NCBI RefSeq assembly: GCF_042219825.1
Contig: NZ_JBHJHQ010000005.1
Span: forward strand, 1 to 64,000
DNA from: JBHJHP01 sp042219825
Lineage (GTDB): Bacteria; Bacteroidota; Bacteroidia; Bacteroidales; UBA5342
Length of the DNA: 64,000 bases
Direction: 5' to 3'
Shown here: positions 10,020 to 19,045 of the stretch, in pieces
Layout of the letters: each line of letters starts with the position of its first letter
How positions within the stretch are numbered: position 1 is the stretch's first letter
Made by a program: the position numbers and the translations under genes
Notes under the pieces: generated by a model
Seen by the model: the letters and a program-made list of their open reading frames with translations, nothing else
The model's database searches: none
Told to the model about the DNA's origin: nothing

Positions 10020-10051
10020 CAAAAATAAACCTATAAAAATTAATGCTATAT
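10020..10051 (-). promoter_or_regulatory. Candidate promoter of GH43-GH105-GH105 operon
   Basis: On the minus strand TATTTTTG (10027-10020) fits the Bacteroidota -7 consensus TAnnTTTG, with TTG at 10051-10049 about 21 bp upstream as a -33 element. Initiation would give a leader of about 75 bases before the GH43 ATG at 9937. Confidence 0.45.
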
Positions 10052-10078
10052 CAAAAACACAACATACACTATCACAAA

Positions 10079-10100
10079 ATTGATAAAACGATGTATCAAT
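10079..10100. promoter_or_regulatory. Inverted repeat upstream of GH operon, candidate HTCS binding site
   Basis: ATTGATA (10079-10085) and TATCAAT (10094-10100) are perfect arms around 8 bp. The site is about 30 bp upstream of the candidate -33 box of the GH43 operon and directly downstream of the HTCS gene. An activator site for the HTCS is plausible but unproven. Confidence 0.35.
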
Positions 10101-10139
10101 CCATGAATAATATTAATAATTAGGGAACCGGCTAAAAAT

Positions 10140-13100
10140 TTAAACATCACCCCCTTTTTCTATATACTCTTTTGGGGTGCAACCATAATACTCTCTAAAG
10201 CAGCGGGTAAAATACGAAGGACTTGAAAAGCCAACCATGTATATAATTTCGGAGATAGATCTTTTGTTTTGCAACAGCATTTTAGCTGCGGCTTTAAGCC
10301 TTTGATTACGGATAAATTCCTTGGCGGTTTGTCCGGTTAAAGCTTTAATTTTCCGATAAACCTTATTAGGACTGACACCGATCACCATGCTGAATTTTTC
10401 AACATCGAATGAGGTATCATCAATATTATCATTGACAGCCTCAACGGCCTCTTTAAGAAATTTGTCATCCAATGAGGTCAGCTCAATCTCCTCCGGTTCA
10501 AGAAGTTGATCGGCTTTTATTTTGTCCCTTATCCGTTGTCTGTTTTCCAGAATATTCTGAATCTTTAGCCTCAGAGAAATCAGATTAAAAGGTTTATGTA
10601 TATAATCAACCGCCCCCAGCTTCAATCCAAGTATTTCATCCTCCCGCATTGTTTTTGCAGTTAAAAATACTACTGGAATATGCGAAGTTGAAAAATCCTT
10701 GCGTAAAGCCTTCATCATCTCAATTCCGTCCAATTCCGGCATCATTATATCTGAAATAATTAAATCAGGTTCATTCTTCTTTGCCGAATCAAAGCCTTCT
10801 CTTCCATTATAAACGCCAACGACCTCAAACTCATCTTCCAGACCGGAAACAATAAACTCATTCAATTCCCCGTCGTCTTCTACAACCAAAACTTTCGGTT
10901 GCGTAAAAGATGTATGACTTATATTATCGGTAACTTCATCCTGTTCAACTTCTTCTGCAGACACCTCAGAGATTCCCAAATCATTTGATTGCATATCTTC
11001 GACGCCATGAGAATCAGGGAGAATAACTCTGAAACAACTTCCCTTACCCGGCTCACTATCCAGTTCAATATTTCCTCCATGCAATTCAACAAAAGCTTTC
11101 GATAAAAACAGGCCTATACCACCCGTACTTTGCGTCTGTTTACTGTTTGCCTGAAAGAATTTCTCAAAGACTTTTTCCTGGTATTTCTGCTCAATTCCAA
11201 TGCCTGTATCTTCCACCTCCAATATCAGAGATTTTTCTGAAACGGATGTTTCTTCCACAAAAACCCTCAGAGTTATAATGCCTCCATCCTCAGAGTATTT
11301 AAATGCATTAGAAACAAGGTTGTAAAGTACTTTTTCAAATTTATCAATATCAACATCAGCATAAATGACCGAAGCAGGAACCTCAAGCTTAAGATTAATA
11401 TTCTTGGAATCAGCCATACTTTTAAATGACTCGAACAGATCGTTAATAATCTCGTTCACATTTGTCTTCTGAAAATAAACTTCCATTTTCTCCTGCTCAA
11501 CCTTTCTGAATTCCATCAGCTGATTGACAAGTCTCAATAATCTTTGTGCATTACGCTGAATCAAAGTGGCCTGTTTTATTGCATTAGGTGGCAGTTCTGT
11601 ATTCTTAACAAGCTCCTCAGCAGGTCCCTGAATGAGCGTTAAGGGTGTTCGGAATTCGTGTGTAATATTTGTAAAGAACCGTGACTTCACCTCATTTAGT
11701 TCATGCTCCTTTTCGAACTGTAAATGTTCCAGCATAATTTTGCCTTTCTGCCTTACTTCAATGATGGAATATTGTTTAAAGAAATAGAGCAGCCCTATCA
11801 ACAACAACCCGAAAACAATATATGCAAAAGTTGTATTCCACCATGGTGAAGCAACAATCACCTTTAATTCAGCCGGTTCACTGCTTTCAATACCATCGCT
11901 GTTCGTTGCCCTGACCTTAAATGTATATTCTCCCGGACTTATATTGGTATAGGTTGCAGAGTTCCTTGTTCCTGCATCGTTCCACATTTCATCAAAACCT
12001 TCCAGTATATACGAATATGTATTCTTTTTGGGGCTTTTAAAATCCATTGCAGAAAACTCCACCCTTAAAATTTTATCCTTATAGGAAAGGTCTAAGGTTT
12101 TAACAAAAGGTATCGTTTGATCCACACCATATTTTTCTGCTGTTTCTTTATTTCCCAGATCGTTGTTGAACACAAATATATTTGTAAACTCAACCCGTGG
12201 TGGCACTGAAGAAGGCAAAATACTATCCGTTTTCATGGTCATAAAACCATTTGCACCACCATATATCAGTTCTCCTGAATTGTTTTTTATACATGTATTC
12301 CGGTTAATTATTATCCTTTGATAATCCTTCGAAAAATAACCTTTAACAAAGGTATCCTTTAGAATATTAAACTTTATCACACCCTGATAGAGGCCCAACC
12401 AAAGATTTCCTTCATCATCTTCTTCAATATTCGAGATAATTTCATCATCCAAATGATTCATCGTTGGATATCCTTTGAAATAGATTTGTCTTTTACCGTT
12501 TTTTGCCACATACTCAACCTTCTTATTCAGCCCTGAATTTGTTCCTATCCATAGATTATCAAAGGAGTCTTCAAACAGTACATTAATAACGTTATCGTTT
12601 ATTGACCCTGTATCACTGAATGAATAATGATATTTTTCTATAAATCCGGTTTCAGGATCTAATCTGTTTAAACCATTCTGAGTTCCAATCCACACAATGC
12701 CGTCCTTATCTTCAAGAACTGCCCTGACATTATTATCTGACAAGGAATTACTATAGCTCCCACTGGTCCAGATAACCGTCTCTTTTTTCTTGTTCGAATA
12801 CAAAAGTTTAGCCATCCCGCTTTGAGCAGTTCCAACCCACAGCACGCCCGGATACTTTCTGGAAGCAACCACATTTCCAATTTTATTGCCAGGTAAACGC
12901 GGTGTTGTTGAAGAATTTAAAAAGATAAAACGGGGGCTTTTATTCAGCAAGGCACTTTTACCCGGATACAATATTAATCCTGCATCGTCAGTTCCAACCC
13001 ATATTCCCTGCTCATCCTGAGCTATATCAAGTATTGAAGATGAACCGAAGAACATGTTTCTGAATGAATACACAGGTCTGCTTATGCTTTTATGTATCGC

Positions 13101-14267
13101 ATATCTGTCTGATACAAAATCATAAATCTGCAAGTCATTGGAAGTACCCACTAATAGCTTTCCATCAACATCCATTAAAGTACGAACAGTGTTCTCTTGG
13201 ACATTACCGTTAACCAGCCTGGAGGTTTTATACCGTGTAAAACCATTCTTTATTATACTGGCTCTGTCTATATTCGCCGCACCTACCCATAAAATACCGG
13301 AGCGATCAACAAATAAAGCCGTTATATTATTTCCTGAGATGCTGAATGAGTTGGCAGGATCATGTTTAAATGAATGGAATAAGGCTTTATCCGGTGTCTT
13401 TCCCTGCTCCCCACGTTCAAGAAGATATAAGCCATCAGACCATGTGCCTGCCCATAAATTTCCATAATTATCGTAATAAAGCTGATATATTACGTTAGCC
13501 GAAAGTGATCTGTTTCCCGAATAATTATTGTAAGCATAAAATTTAATGCTGTCCTGGTTTTCATTGTAAACCATTTTATTCAGTCCACCTCCCCATGTAC
13601 CGATCCATAAATTATGATCTTCCGACTCCACAATCTGAGTAACTGTATTATTGTTTAAGGAATTTGGATTATTCCTTTCTGGCAAAAAACGAACATAACT
13701 TTTGCTGGAACGATCAAAATTGAGCAATCCCTGATAAGTGGCAATCCAGAAAATGTGCCGTGAATCTTCATAAATATCACTAATTACATCTGCCCCGAGA
13801 AAATGCTCCTTTTCACCTGTCTCTGGATCAAGCAGATATAAACCACCCCCATTGGTTCCAACCCATATTTTTTTATCCTCATCCTGATACAAAGCCAAAA
13901 TCCGATACTGAAAAGAATAACGTTTCATCGAATTATACTGCGGATTATAACAGTTTAACCCCGAGGTTGTCCCAATCCAGATATTCCCAACGTGATCCTC
14001 CAGTAGTGCAGTTACCTCACGGTTGCTTATTGTGGTTGAGTCGTGATATTTTGGTTTAAAAATCTCCGTTTCATATCCGTCATATCTGTTTAGACCATTC
14101 CATGTCCCAAACCAGATAAACCCCTTTTTATCCTGAAGAATTACATTGGCCCGGCTGCTCGTAAACCCGTCATCAATAGTCAGCTTATTAAAATCAAGTA
14201 TTTTCTGAGCAAAAGAACCTGTTAAATAAAATGATACAATAACCAAGGCAGATATCAGTCGTTGCAT
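10140..14267 (-). CDS. Hybrid two-component system sensor/regulator (HTCS)
   Basis: A one-protein signalling system of Bacteroidota that senses glycan fragments in the periplasm and activates polysaccharide genes. Order: signal peptide 1-20; two seven-bladed regulator-propeller units (repeats such as IWFGTWNGLNRYDG, LWIGTNSGLN) to about 730; Y_Y_Y domain about 735-795; transmembrane helix about 808-828; HisKA with phospho-acceptor His870 in THEFRTPLTL; HATPase_c with NLVSNAFKYS and EDTGIGIE; receiver domain with phospho-acceptor Asp1173 in IISDIMMPELDG; AraC-type HTH about 1270-1375 (GFSSPSYFTRCFREYYGCTP). The 1375-residue length is normal and all key residues are intact. It lies immediately upstream of the GH43/GH105 operon and downstream of GH2, its likely targets. 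The ligand is not deducible; a pectin-derived oligosaccharide is inferred from context. Confidence 0.95.
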   Translation of the reverse strand: MQRLISALVIVSFYLTGSFAQKILDFNKLTIDDGFTSSRANVILQDKKGFIWFGTWNGLNRYDGYETEIFKPKYHDSTTISNREVTALLEDHVGNIWIGTTSGLNCYNPQYNSMKRYSFQYRILALYQDEDKKIWVGTNGGGLYLLDPETGEKEHFLGADVISDIYEDSRHIFWIATYQGLLNFDRSSKSYVRFLPERNNPNSLNNNTVTQIVESEDHNLWIGTWGGGLNKMVYNENQDSIKFYAYNNYSGNRSLSANVIYQLYYDNYGNLWAGTWSDGLYLLERGEQGKTPDKALFHSFKHDPANSFSISGNNITALFVDRSGILWVGAANIDRASIIKNGFTRYKTSRLVNGNVQENTVRTLMDVDGKLLVGTSNDLQIYDFVSDRYAIHKSISRPVYSFRNMFFGSSSILDIAQDEQGIWVGTDDAGLILYPGKSALLNKSPRFIFLNSSTTPRLPGNKIGNVVASRKYPGVLWVGTAQSGMAKLLYSNKKKETVIWTSGSYSNSLSDNNVRAVLEDKDGIVWIGTQNGLNRLDPETGFIEKYHYSFSDTGSINDNVINVLFEDSFDNLWIGTNSGLNKKVEYVAKNGKRQIYFKGYPTMNHLDDEIISNIEEDDEGNLWLGLYQGVIKFNILKDTFVKGYFSKDYQRIIINRNTCIKNNSGELIYGGANGFMTMKTDSILPSSVPPRVEFTNIFVFNNDLGNKETAEKYGVDQTIPFVKTLDLSYKDKILRVEFSAMDFKSPKKNTYSYILEGFDEMWNDAGTRNSATYTNISPGEYTFKVRATNSDGIESSEPAELKVIVASPWWNTTFAYIVFGLLLIGLLYFFKQYSIIEVRQKGKIMLEHLQFEKEHELNEVKSRFFTNITHEFRTPLTLIQGPAEELVKNTELPPNAIKQATLIQRNAQRLLRLVNQLMEFRKVEQEKMEVYFQKTNVNEIINDLFESFKSMADSKNINLKLEVPASVIYADVDIDKFEKVLYNLVSNAFKYSEDGGIITLRVFVEETSVSEKSLILEVEDTGIGIEQKYQEKVFEKFFQANSKQTQSTGGIGLFLSKAFVELHGGNIELDSEPGKGSCFRVILPDSHGVEDMQSNDLGISEVSAEEVEQDEVTDNISHTSFTQPKVLVVEDDGELNEFIVSGLEDEFEVVGVYNGREGFDSAKKNEPDLIISDIMMPELDGIEMMKALRKDFSTSHIPVVFLTAKTMREDEILGLKLGAVDYIHKPFNLISLRLKIQNILENRQRIRDKIKADQLLEPEEIELTSLDDKFLKEAVEAVNDNIDDTSFDVEKFSMVIGVSPNKVYRKIKALTGQTAKEFIRNQRLKAAAKMLLQNKRSISEIIYMVGFSSPSYFTRCFREYYGCTPKEYIEKGGDV

Positions 14268-14345
14268 TTTAAGTTGTTTAATTTTAGATCAGTTGAATAG
14301 CAGGAGTTAGACCAAATTCAATATTTTCTACGTATACCTACCGGA

Positions 14346-14375
14346 CAAATTTACACAAATCATTTTTGATTACAA
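14346..14375 (-). promoter_or_regulatory. Promoter of the HTCS gene
   Basis: TAAATTTG on the minus strand (14353-14346) matches the -7 box TAnnTTTG, with TTG (14375-14373) 19 bp upstream as the -33 box. A start a few bases downstream gives a leader of about 70 bases before the ATG at 14267. The terminator of the preceding GH2 gene lies just upstream. Confidence 0.65.
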
Positions 14376-14408
14376 GAAGCTGTTGGAATACAATTGGTTT
14401 TACTCAAA

Positions 14409-14445
14409 TAAAAAAGGTGCACCAGTTAAAAAAACCTGTGCACCT
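14409..14445 (-). terminator. Rho-independent terminator after GH2 gene
   Basis: On the minus strand AGGTGCAC pairs with GTGCACCT (8 bp), with extra GTT/AAC pairing inside, followed by a run of six T. It lies 22 bp after the GH2 stop at 14467 and separates GH2 from HTCS transcription. Confidence 0.8.
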
Positions 14446-14466
14446 CATTTAAAATTCTTTCAGATC

Positions 14467-17400
14467 TTATCTCGCCTGGCTTAGAATATAACTATATGTA
14501 TACATATTATTCTGCAGTCTGTATTGATCATGCGGCAAACGCCCCCAACTGTCATCACCACCTACACCACGCTGTGCAAGATCTACATACAGGTAGATTT
14601 CCTTATGCGGCTTAATATCTGTTGTGTGACGCTGTGCTTTCCATCTTCCCGGATCAAAATCTTCAACAGGATTATGCAAAGCCGTAACACTCAATGGTTG
14701 AATACCCTTTACGACAATACCATCACCAAAATTATCAGTCAGCGACAACCATCGCACATCAGTTTTATTACCGTTTTCCTGTGGCCGGATGTAAGCAAAG
14801 TACTGATCCTGAACCTTGCTCGTATATTCTCCCAGATGCGATGAATAATTACGGTCGGCATAGTTTTCCCATGGTCCGCGTCCGTAATATACATAATCCT
14901 CAAAACCCGGAGAAACAACCATTGCCATTCCAAACCGAGGCATTTCAGGCAATTCCGCATCAGTTTTATATGACACGTCTACTTTTACTTCTCCTGCGCT
15001 ATTAATAGTGTAATCCACGGAATAATCAGCAACTATATCCTTAAGATCATACGCGGTTTTTACAGTTACAACGTCATTACCTTCTTCAACCGAGAAATTT
15101 TTGAGCATCGCTTCTTTACCGGCCTTCTTCCATACAGCCAGTTTCTCAGGCATATGATTACCAAAGTCATTATCCACCGGAGCGCGCCAGAAGTTAGGAC
15201 GTGGAGCAGCAGCAATCAGTTCCTTTCCATGTGAAACAAAGCCGATCATTTCACCGGTTTCTTTATTAAAGGTGACCACAAAATTATCTCCCGAAACAAT
15301 AATCTTACCATTCTCATCTTTCATTGCCGGTTTTCCTGAAGCGGCCTCGTAGTTCACAGCTTTAAACCACGCATCCTTATTGAGTTCAAACTGATCGTCA
15401 GCAAGTTCGAATCCCGCCGGAATCATTTCCGAAGCATCTTTCTTATAAGCGTACAAATTCAATGCATATTCTTTTCCTGCTTCAGGTTTAATTCCGGGCA
15501 GGTTCAGAGTTATTTGTTGAGTTGTTTCAGGATCAGCATCCACATTAAATTTATCGCTGGCAATTTCTTTTCCGTTTTCCAGCAACACCCATTTAAAGTT
15601 GAATTTATTTAACGAAGTATAATTGTATTCGTTTTTAACTTTAAGAACGCCTTCAAGCGGTTTCACCGGAATGAACCTGATATTCTGATAAACTTTCTTC
15701 ACCTCATTCAATCCCGGATGCGGTGTTCTGTCAGGATTTACAACACCATTCAGACAAAAGTTCTGATCGTTATGCAGATGGCCGCTTAGGAGATCCCCAC
15801 CGTAACCCCAGAATCTTTCGCCGTCATCGTTTTGAGTCAGTAAACCCTGATCAACCCAGTCCCAGATAAAACCGCCCTGCATATTTGGCGAATTGTTGAT
15901 AATATCCCAGTATTCCTTAAAATTACCGGTACTGTTCCCCATGGCATGGGCATATTCACACATGATAAAGGGACGGTCAACAGAGGGGCGATCCGCATAT
16001 TCCTTCATATTCCTGATTGAAGGATACATTGGACAAACTATGTCTGTGTTCTTATTTTGTCCTGCCTGTTCAAACTGAACCAAACGGGTATTGTCACGAC
16101 CTTTTATCCAGTCGTAGGCTTTATAAAAAACCGGTCCGTTACCACATTCATTTCCCATACTCCAGATGATAACTGAGGGATGGTTTTTATCGCGTTCAAC
16201 CAGACGTTTAATTCTGTCCATGTGGGCTGCTTCCCACTCCGGTAAATATGCAGGATGCTTGCTTTTATCAAACCATGACTGGAATTCTGCTCCCATTGCA
16301 TGCGTTTCAATATTAGCTTCATCTACCACATACATTCCATATTTATCGCACAAGGCATAAAGTTCCGGGGAATGCGGATAGTGACTTGTACGAATGGCAT
16401 TGATATTATGACGCTTCATCTGCTTCAGGTCCTTCATTATCGTTTCAGGCGTTACATAATGGCCGGTCACATCGTTGTGCTCATGAAGGTTTACGCCCTT
16501 CACTACAATGTATTTACCGTTAACCCTCAACTGACCGTCTATCAGTTCCACTTTTCTGAATCCCGTTTTCGTGCTGGTCGATTCTATTATATTCTTTTTT
16601 GAATCAAGAAGTGTAAGAACCACCGTATACAAATCTGGTGTTTCTGCGCTCCAGAGTTTAGGATCTTTTATTTTTCCGTCAATATTCACAACGGATTCAC
16701 CGGATGCAGGAATTTCAACACCTTTTGCTTTCCCCAGAACCCGGTTGCCATTTGCATCAAATAAAGTAAATGCCACAATACCCTTTAAATCTTCCTTGCC
16801 AAAATTCTTTAAGGTAATATCAGTACTTATCTCACCATCCCGGTATTTATCGTCGAGATCGGGTTTTACAAAAAAGTCCTGTATCCTGGCCTGAGCTGTA
16901 GAATACAAAAAAACGTCCCTGTCAATACCACTCAAACGCCAGAAATCCTGATCTTCAAGGTAACAACCGTCTGTCCACCGGTACACTTCAACCGCAAGCT
17001 GATTATCACCTTTTTTTACATACTTGGTAATATCAAATTCAACAGGTGATTTCGTCACCTGGCTGTAGCCAACTTTTTCTCCGTTGACCCAAACATACAT
17101 CCCGGATGTTCCGGCTTTAAAATGCAAATACACCCGTCGTCCATCCCAATTAGAAGGAACGGTAAAATTCCGTTTGTATGATCCTACCGGATTGTCCCCG
17201 TGTGGAATATGGGGTGGTCTCTTCGGAAAAGGATAGGTAATATTGGTATAAATCGGAATACCATAACCTTTCAGTTCCCAGTTGGAAGGAACCTGAATAT
17301 CATCCCAGCACGATACGTCGTAATCCGTTTTATAAAAATCGGCTGGACGTTGCGATGGGTTCGGGGCCCAGTTGAATTTCCAGGTGCCACTCAATAACTG

Positions 17401-17595
17401 GTAGTAAGGAGACGCACTGTAATTATCGGCCAGTGCCAACTCCTCTGTTGGATAAGTCATTGAAGTTGCTCTCGGCACCTCTTTATTTATTCCAAAAATC
17501 TGTGGATTTTCCCAGTCGGGACTCTTAGCAGATGATGAAACTGCAATAAACAATCCGCAAAACAGCAGCAGAAAGGTCATTGGTTTTTTAATCAT
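14467..17595 (-). CDS. GH2 beta-galactosidase (LacZ type), exported
   Basis: Hydrolyses terminal beta-galactosides. The 1042 residues have the full LacZ layout: signal peptide about 1-23 (ending SSSAKS), jelly-roll sugar-binding domain (about 60-225), Ig-like domain (about 230-340), TIM barrel (about 345-640), a second Ig-like domain, and the C-terminal beta-sandwich 'small chain' (about 770-1040). Acid/base Glu483 sits in WSMGNECGNG and nucleophile Glu547 in FIMCEYAHAMGNS; NLHEHNDVTGH and RTSHYPHSPE are classic active-site loops. Unlike cytoplasmic LacZ it has a secretion signal, placing it in the periplasm, where it could trim galactan side chains together with the neighbouring GH43 and GH105 enzymes (inference). 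It is transcribed singly, ending in a strong terminator. No frameshift was seen. Confidence 0.93.
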   Translation of the reverse strand: MIKKPMTFLLLFCGLFIAVSSSAKSPDWENPQIFGINKEVPRATSMTYPTEELALADNYSASPYYQLLSGTWKFNWAPNPSQRPADFYKTDYDVSCWDDIQVPSNWELKGYGIPIYTNITYPFPKRPPHIPHGDNPVGSYKRNFTVPSNWDGRRVYLHFKAGTSGMYVWVNGEKVGYSQVTKSPVEFDITKYVKKGDNQLAVEVYRWTDGCYLEDQDFWRLSGIDRDVFLYSTAQARIQDFFVKPDLDDKYRDGEISTDITLKNFGKEDLKGIVAFTLFDANGNRVLGKAKGVEIPASGESVVNIDGKIKDPKLWSAETPDLYTVVLTLLDSKKNIIESTSTKTGFRKVELIDGQLRVNGKYIVVKGVNLHEHNDVTGHYVTPETIMKDLKQMKRHNINAIRTSHYPHSPELYALCDKYGMYVVDEANIETHAMGAEFQSWFDKSKHPAYLPEWEAAHMDRIKRLVERDKNHPSVIIWSMGNECGNGPVFYKAYDWIKGRDNTRLVQFEQAGQNKNTDIVCPMYPSIRNMKEYADRPSVDRPFIMCEYAHAMGNSTGNFKEYWDIINNSPNMQGGFIWDWVDQGLLTQNDDGERFWGYGGDLLSGHLHNDQNFCLNGVVNPDRTPHPGLNEVKKVYQNIRFIPVKPLEGVLKVKNEYNYTSLNKFNFKWVLLENGKEIASDKFNVDADPETTQQITLNLPGIKPEAGKEYALNLYAYKKDASEMIPAGFELADDQFELNKDAWFKAVNYEAASGKPAMKDENGKIIVSGDNFVVTFNKETGEMIGFVSHGKELIAAAPRPNFWRAPVDNDFGNHMPEKLAVWKKAGKEAMLKNFSVEEGNDVVTVKTAYDLKDIVADYSVDYTINSAGEVKVDVSYKTDAELPEMPRFGMAMVVSPGFEDYVYYGRGPWENYADRNYSSHLGEYTSKVQDQYFAYIRPQENGNKTDVRWLSLTDNFGDGIVVKGIQPLSVTALHNPVEDFDPGRWKAQRHTTDIKPHKEIYLYVDLAQRGVGGDDSWGRLPHDQYRLQNNMYTYSYILSQAR

Positions 17596-17999
17596 ATTAT
17601 TCTGTTTTTAGTGTTTTATTTCTATTAGCATGCATAAGCAACTTTCTCAGGCTGAAATCAGTTCTGAAATAGTTGAATCCCACTTATTCATGTTGCGAAA
17701 ATAATGAAACACCTCTGACATATGAGAAAATAATTTGATTTTTTATGTAACTATTTCAATAATCACATTAGGGTTTGGTATTCTGATTAACAGGATTAAC
17801 CTTTCCGCGTCTTAAAATACATATTCCATAATTGCCAAAGAAAACCTTATGATAAGATGCAATTGCTACTTTTTAAAAGATCGGTTTGAGATCTTTGCTA
17901 TCATTTTTAAAGTTTATGCTATTTTATAACACTTAAAACAACGAAATTTGTTTTGAAGCAGCATCACAAAGCATTAAGTAATCATACGTTTAATTTAAA
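17596..17999. other. Divergent intergenic region between GH2 and GH16 genes
   Basis: These 404 bases separate two genes transcribed away from each other and must hold both promoters. The sequence is AT-rich. A short inverted repeat AGATC-n7-GATCT lies near 17878-17894. No box matching TAnnTTTG with a -33 partner was found for either gene, which would suit activator-dependent promoters, but this is weak evidence. No small gene or RNA was recognised. Confidence 0.4.
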
Positions 18000-18923
18000 A
18001 TGATACAAAATATGAAAGATACTTTACCGGTAAAACCGAATTTACGCTTTTTAATTCCCGTGATATTATTCCTTTTTATATTTATTATAAAATCAAAAGC
18101 TCAGGTTAACGGTAGCATGCAACCAAAAAGTCAGGTACCTGAAATGATATTTGACATGCATCTGGTCTGGCATGATGAGTTTAATGAAGATGGCCGGCCT
18201 AACCCCGAAAACTGGACCTATGAATATGGATTTGTCAGAAATAACGAATTACAGTGGTACCAACCTGAAAATGCCATTTGCAAGGACGGGGTACTGGTTA
18301 TTACAGGTAAAAAAGATTCCATTCCCAATACGCATTTTAATGCGAATTCCAGAGATTGGCGTAAACAGAGGCCGTATGCAGAATTCAGCTCATCCTGTCT
18401 TATTTCAAGAGGATTGCAGGAATGGAGCAGTTATGGATATTTTGAGATCAGGGCTAAGATAGATACAGCTAAAGGATCATGGCCAGCTATCTGGACCCTT
18501 GGGAAAGAGAAGCACTGGCCCGAATGTGGAGAGATAGATATTATGGAATTTTACCGTGTGAATGACCAGCCAACAATACTGGCTAATGCAGCATGGGGCG
18601 GAGAAAACGGCAGAGGTGTAAGCTGGGACTCACAACGTTTACCTTTGTCTCATTTTACAGATAATGATCCGGATTGGGTAAATAAATTTCATGTCTGGGG
18701 AATGAAATGGGATCAGGAAGTTATAAAACTGTACCTGGATAATGAATTGCTCAATGAAATTCCACTGGATAAAACAAGAAACAATGATGGCTTTAATCCT
18801 TTCAGAGAAGGTAATACTCATTATATTCTGCTGAACCTGGCTATTGGTTCAAATGGTGGTGAACCAAATGCGGACCTCTTTCCGATTACTTTTAAAGTTG
18901 ATTATGTAAGGGTTTATCAGTAA
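18000..18923 (+). CDS. GH16 endo-beta-glucanase/galactanase-like enzyme
   Basis: A retaining endo-acting hydrolase of GH16. The 307 residues start with a basic/hydrophobic segment (LIPVILFLFIFIIKSKAQ, about 18-35) that reads as a signal peptide or anchor. The single jelly-roll domain carries the catalytic motif EIDIMEF, with nucleophile Glu178, Asp180 and acid/base Glu183, preceded by GSWPAIWTLG and followed by FHVWGMKWD and LNLAIGS. The extra-Met motif (ExDxME) is typical of laminarinase, lichenase and related subfamilies; agarase or galactanase specificity cannot be excluded. It is divergent from GH2 and ends before a shared terminator. Because GH16 does not normally attack pectin, its presence suggests that the locus also meets beta-glucan or galactan (inference). 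Confidence 0.88.
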   Translation: MIQNMKDTLPVKPNLRFLIPVILFLFIFIIKSKAQVNGSMQPKSQVPEMIFDMHLVWHDEFNEDGRPNPENWTYEYGFVRNNELQWYQPENAICKDGVLVITGKKDSIPNTHFNANSRDWRKQRPYAEFSSSCLISRGLQEWSSYGYFEIRAKIDTAKGSWPAIWTLGKEKHWPECGEIDIMEFYRVNDQPTILANAAWGGENGRGVSWDSQRLPLSHFTDNDPDWVNKFHVWGMKWDQEVIKLYLDNELLNEIPLDKTRNNDGFNPFREGNTHYILLNLAIGSNGGEPNADLFPITFKVDYVRVYQ

Positions 18924-18996
18924 GCCGTAAAACATAAAAAGCAGACATTTTACAGCATCAATAACCTTCAGAACAGTATAATTCGTCAGAAATAAC

Positions 18997-19022
18997 AAAG
19001 GCCATCCTTCCGGACGGCCTTT
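18997..19022. terminator. Terminator hairpin between convergent GH16 and NCS2 genes
   Basis: AAAGGCC (18997-19003) pairs with GGCCTTT (19016-19022), and inner TCC/GGA also pair around a TTCC loop. It sits between the 3' ends of a rightward and a leftward gene, so it could serve both. T-tracts are short. Confidence 0.6.
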
Positions 19023-19045
19023 GACATATATCGACGGACTATAGC

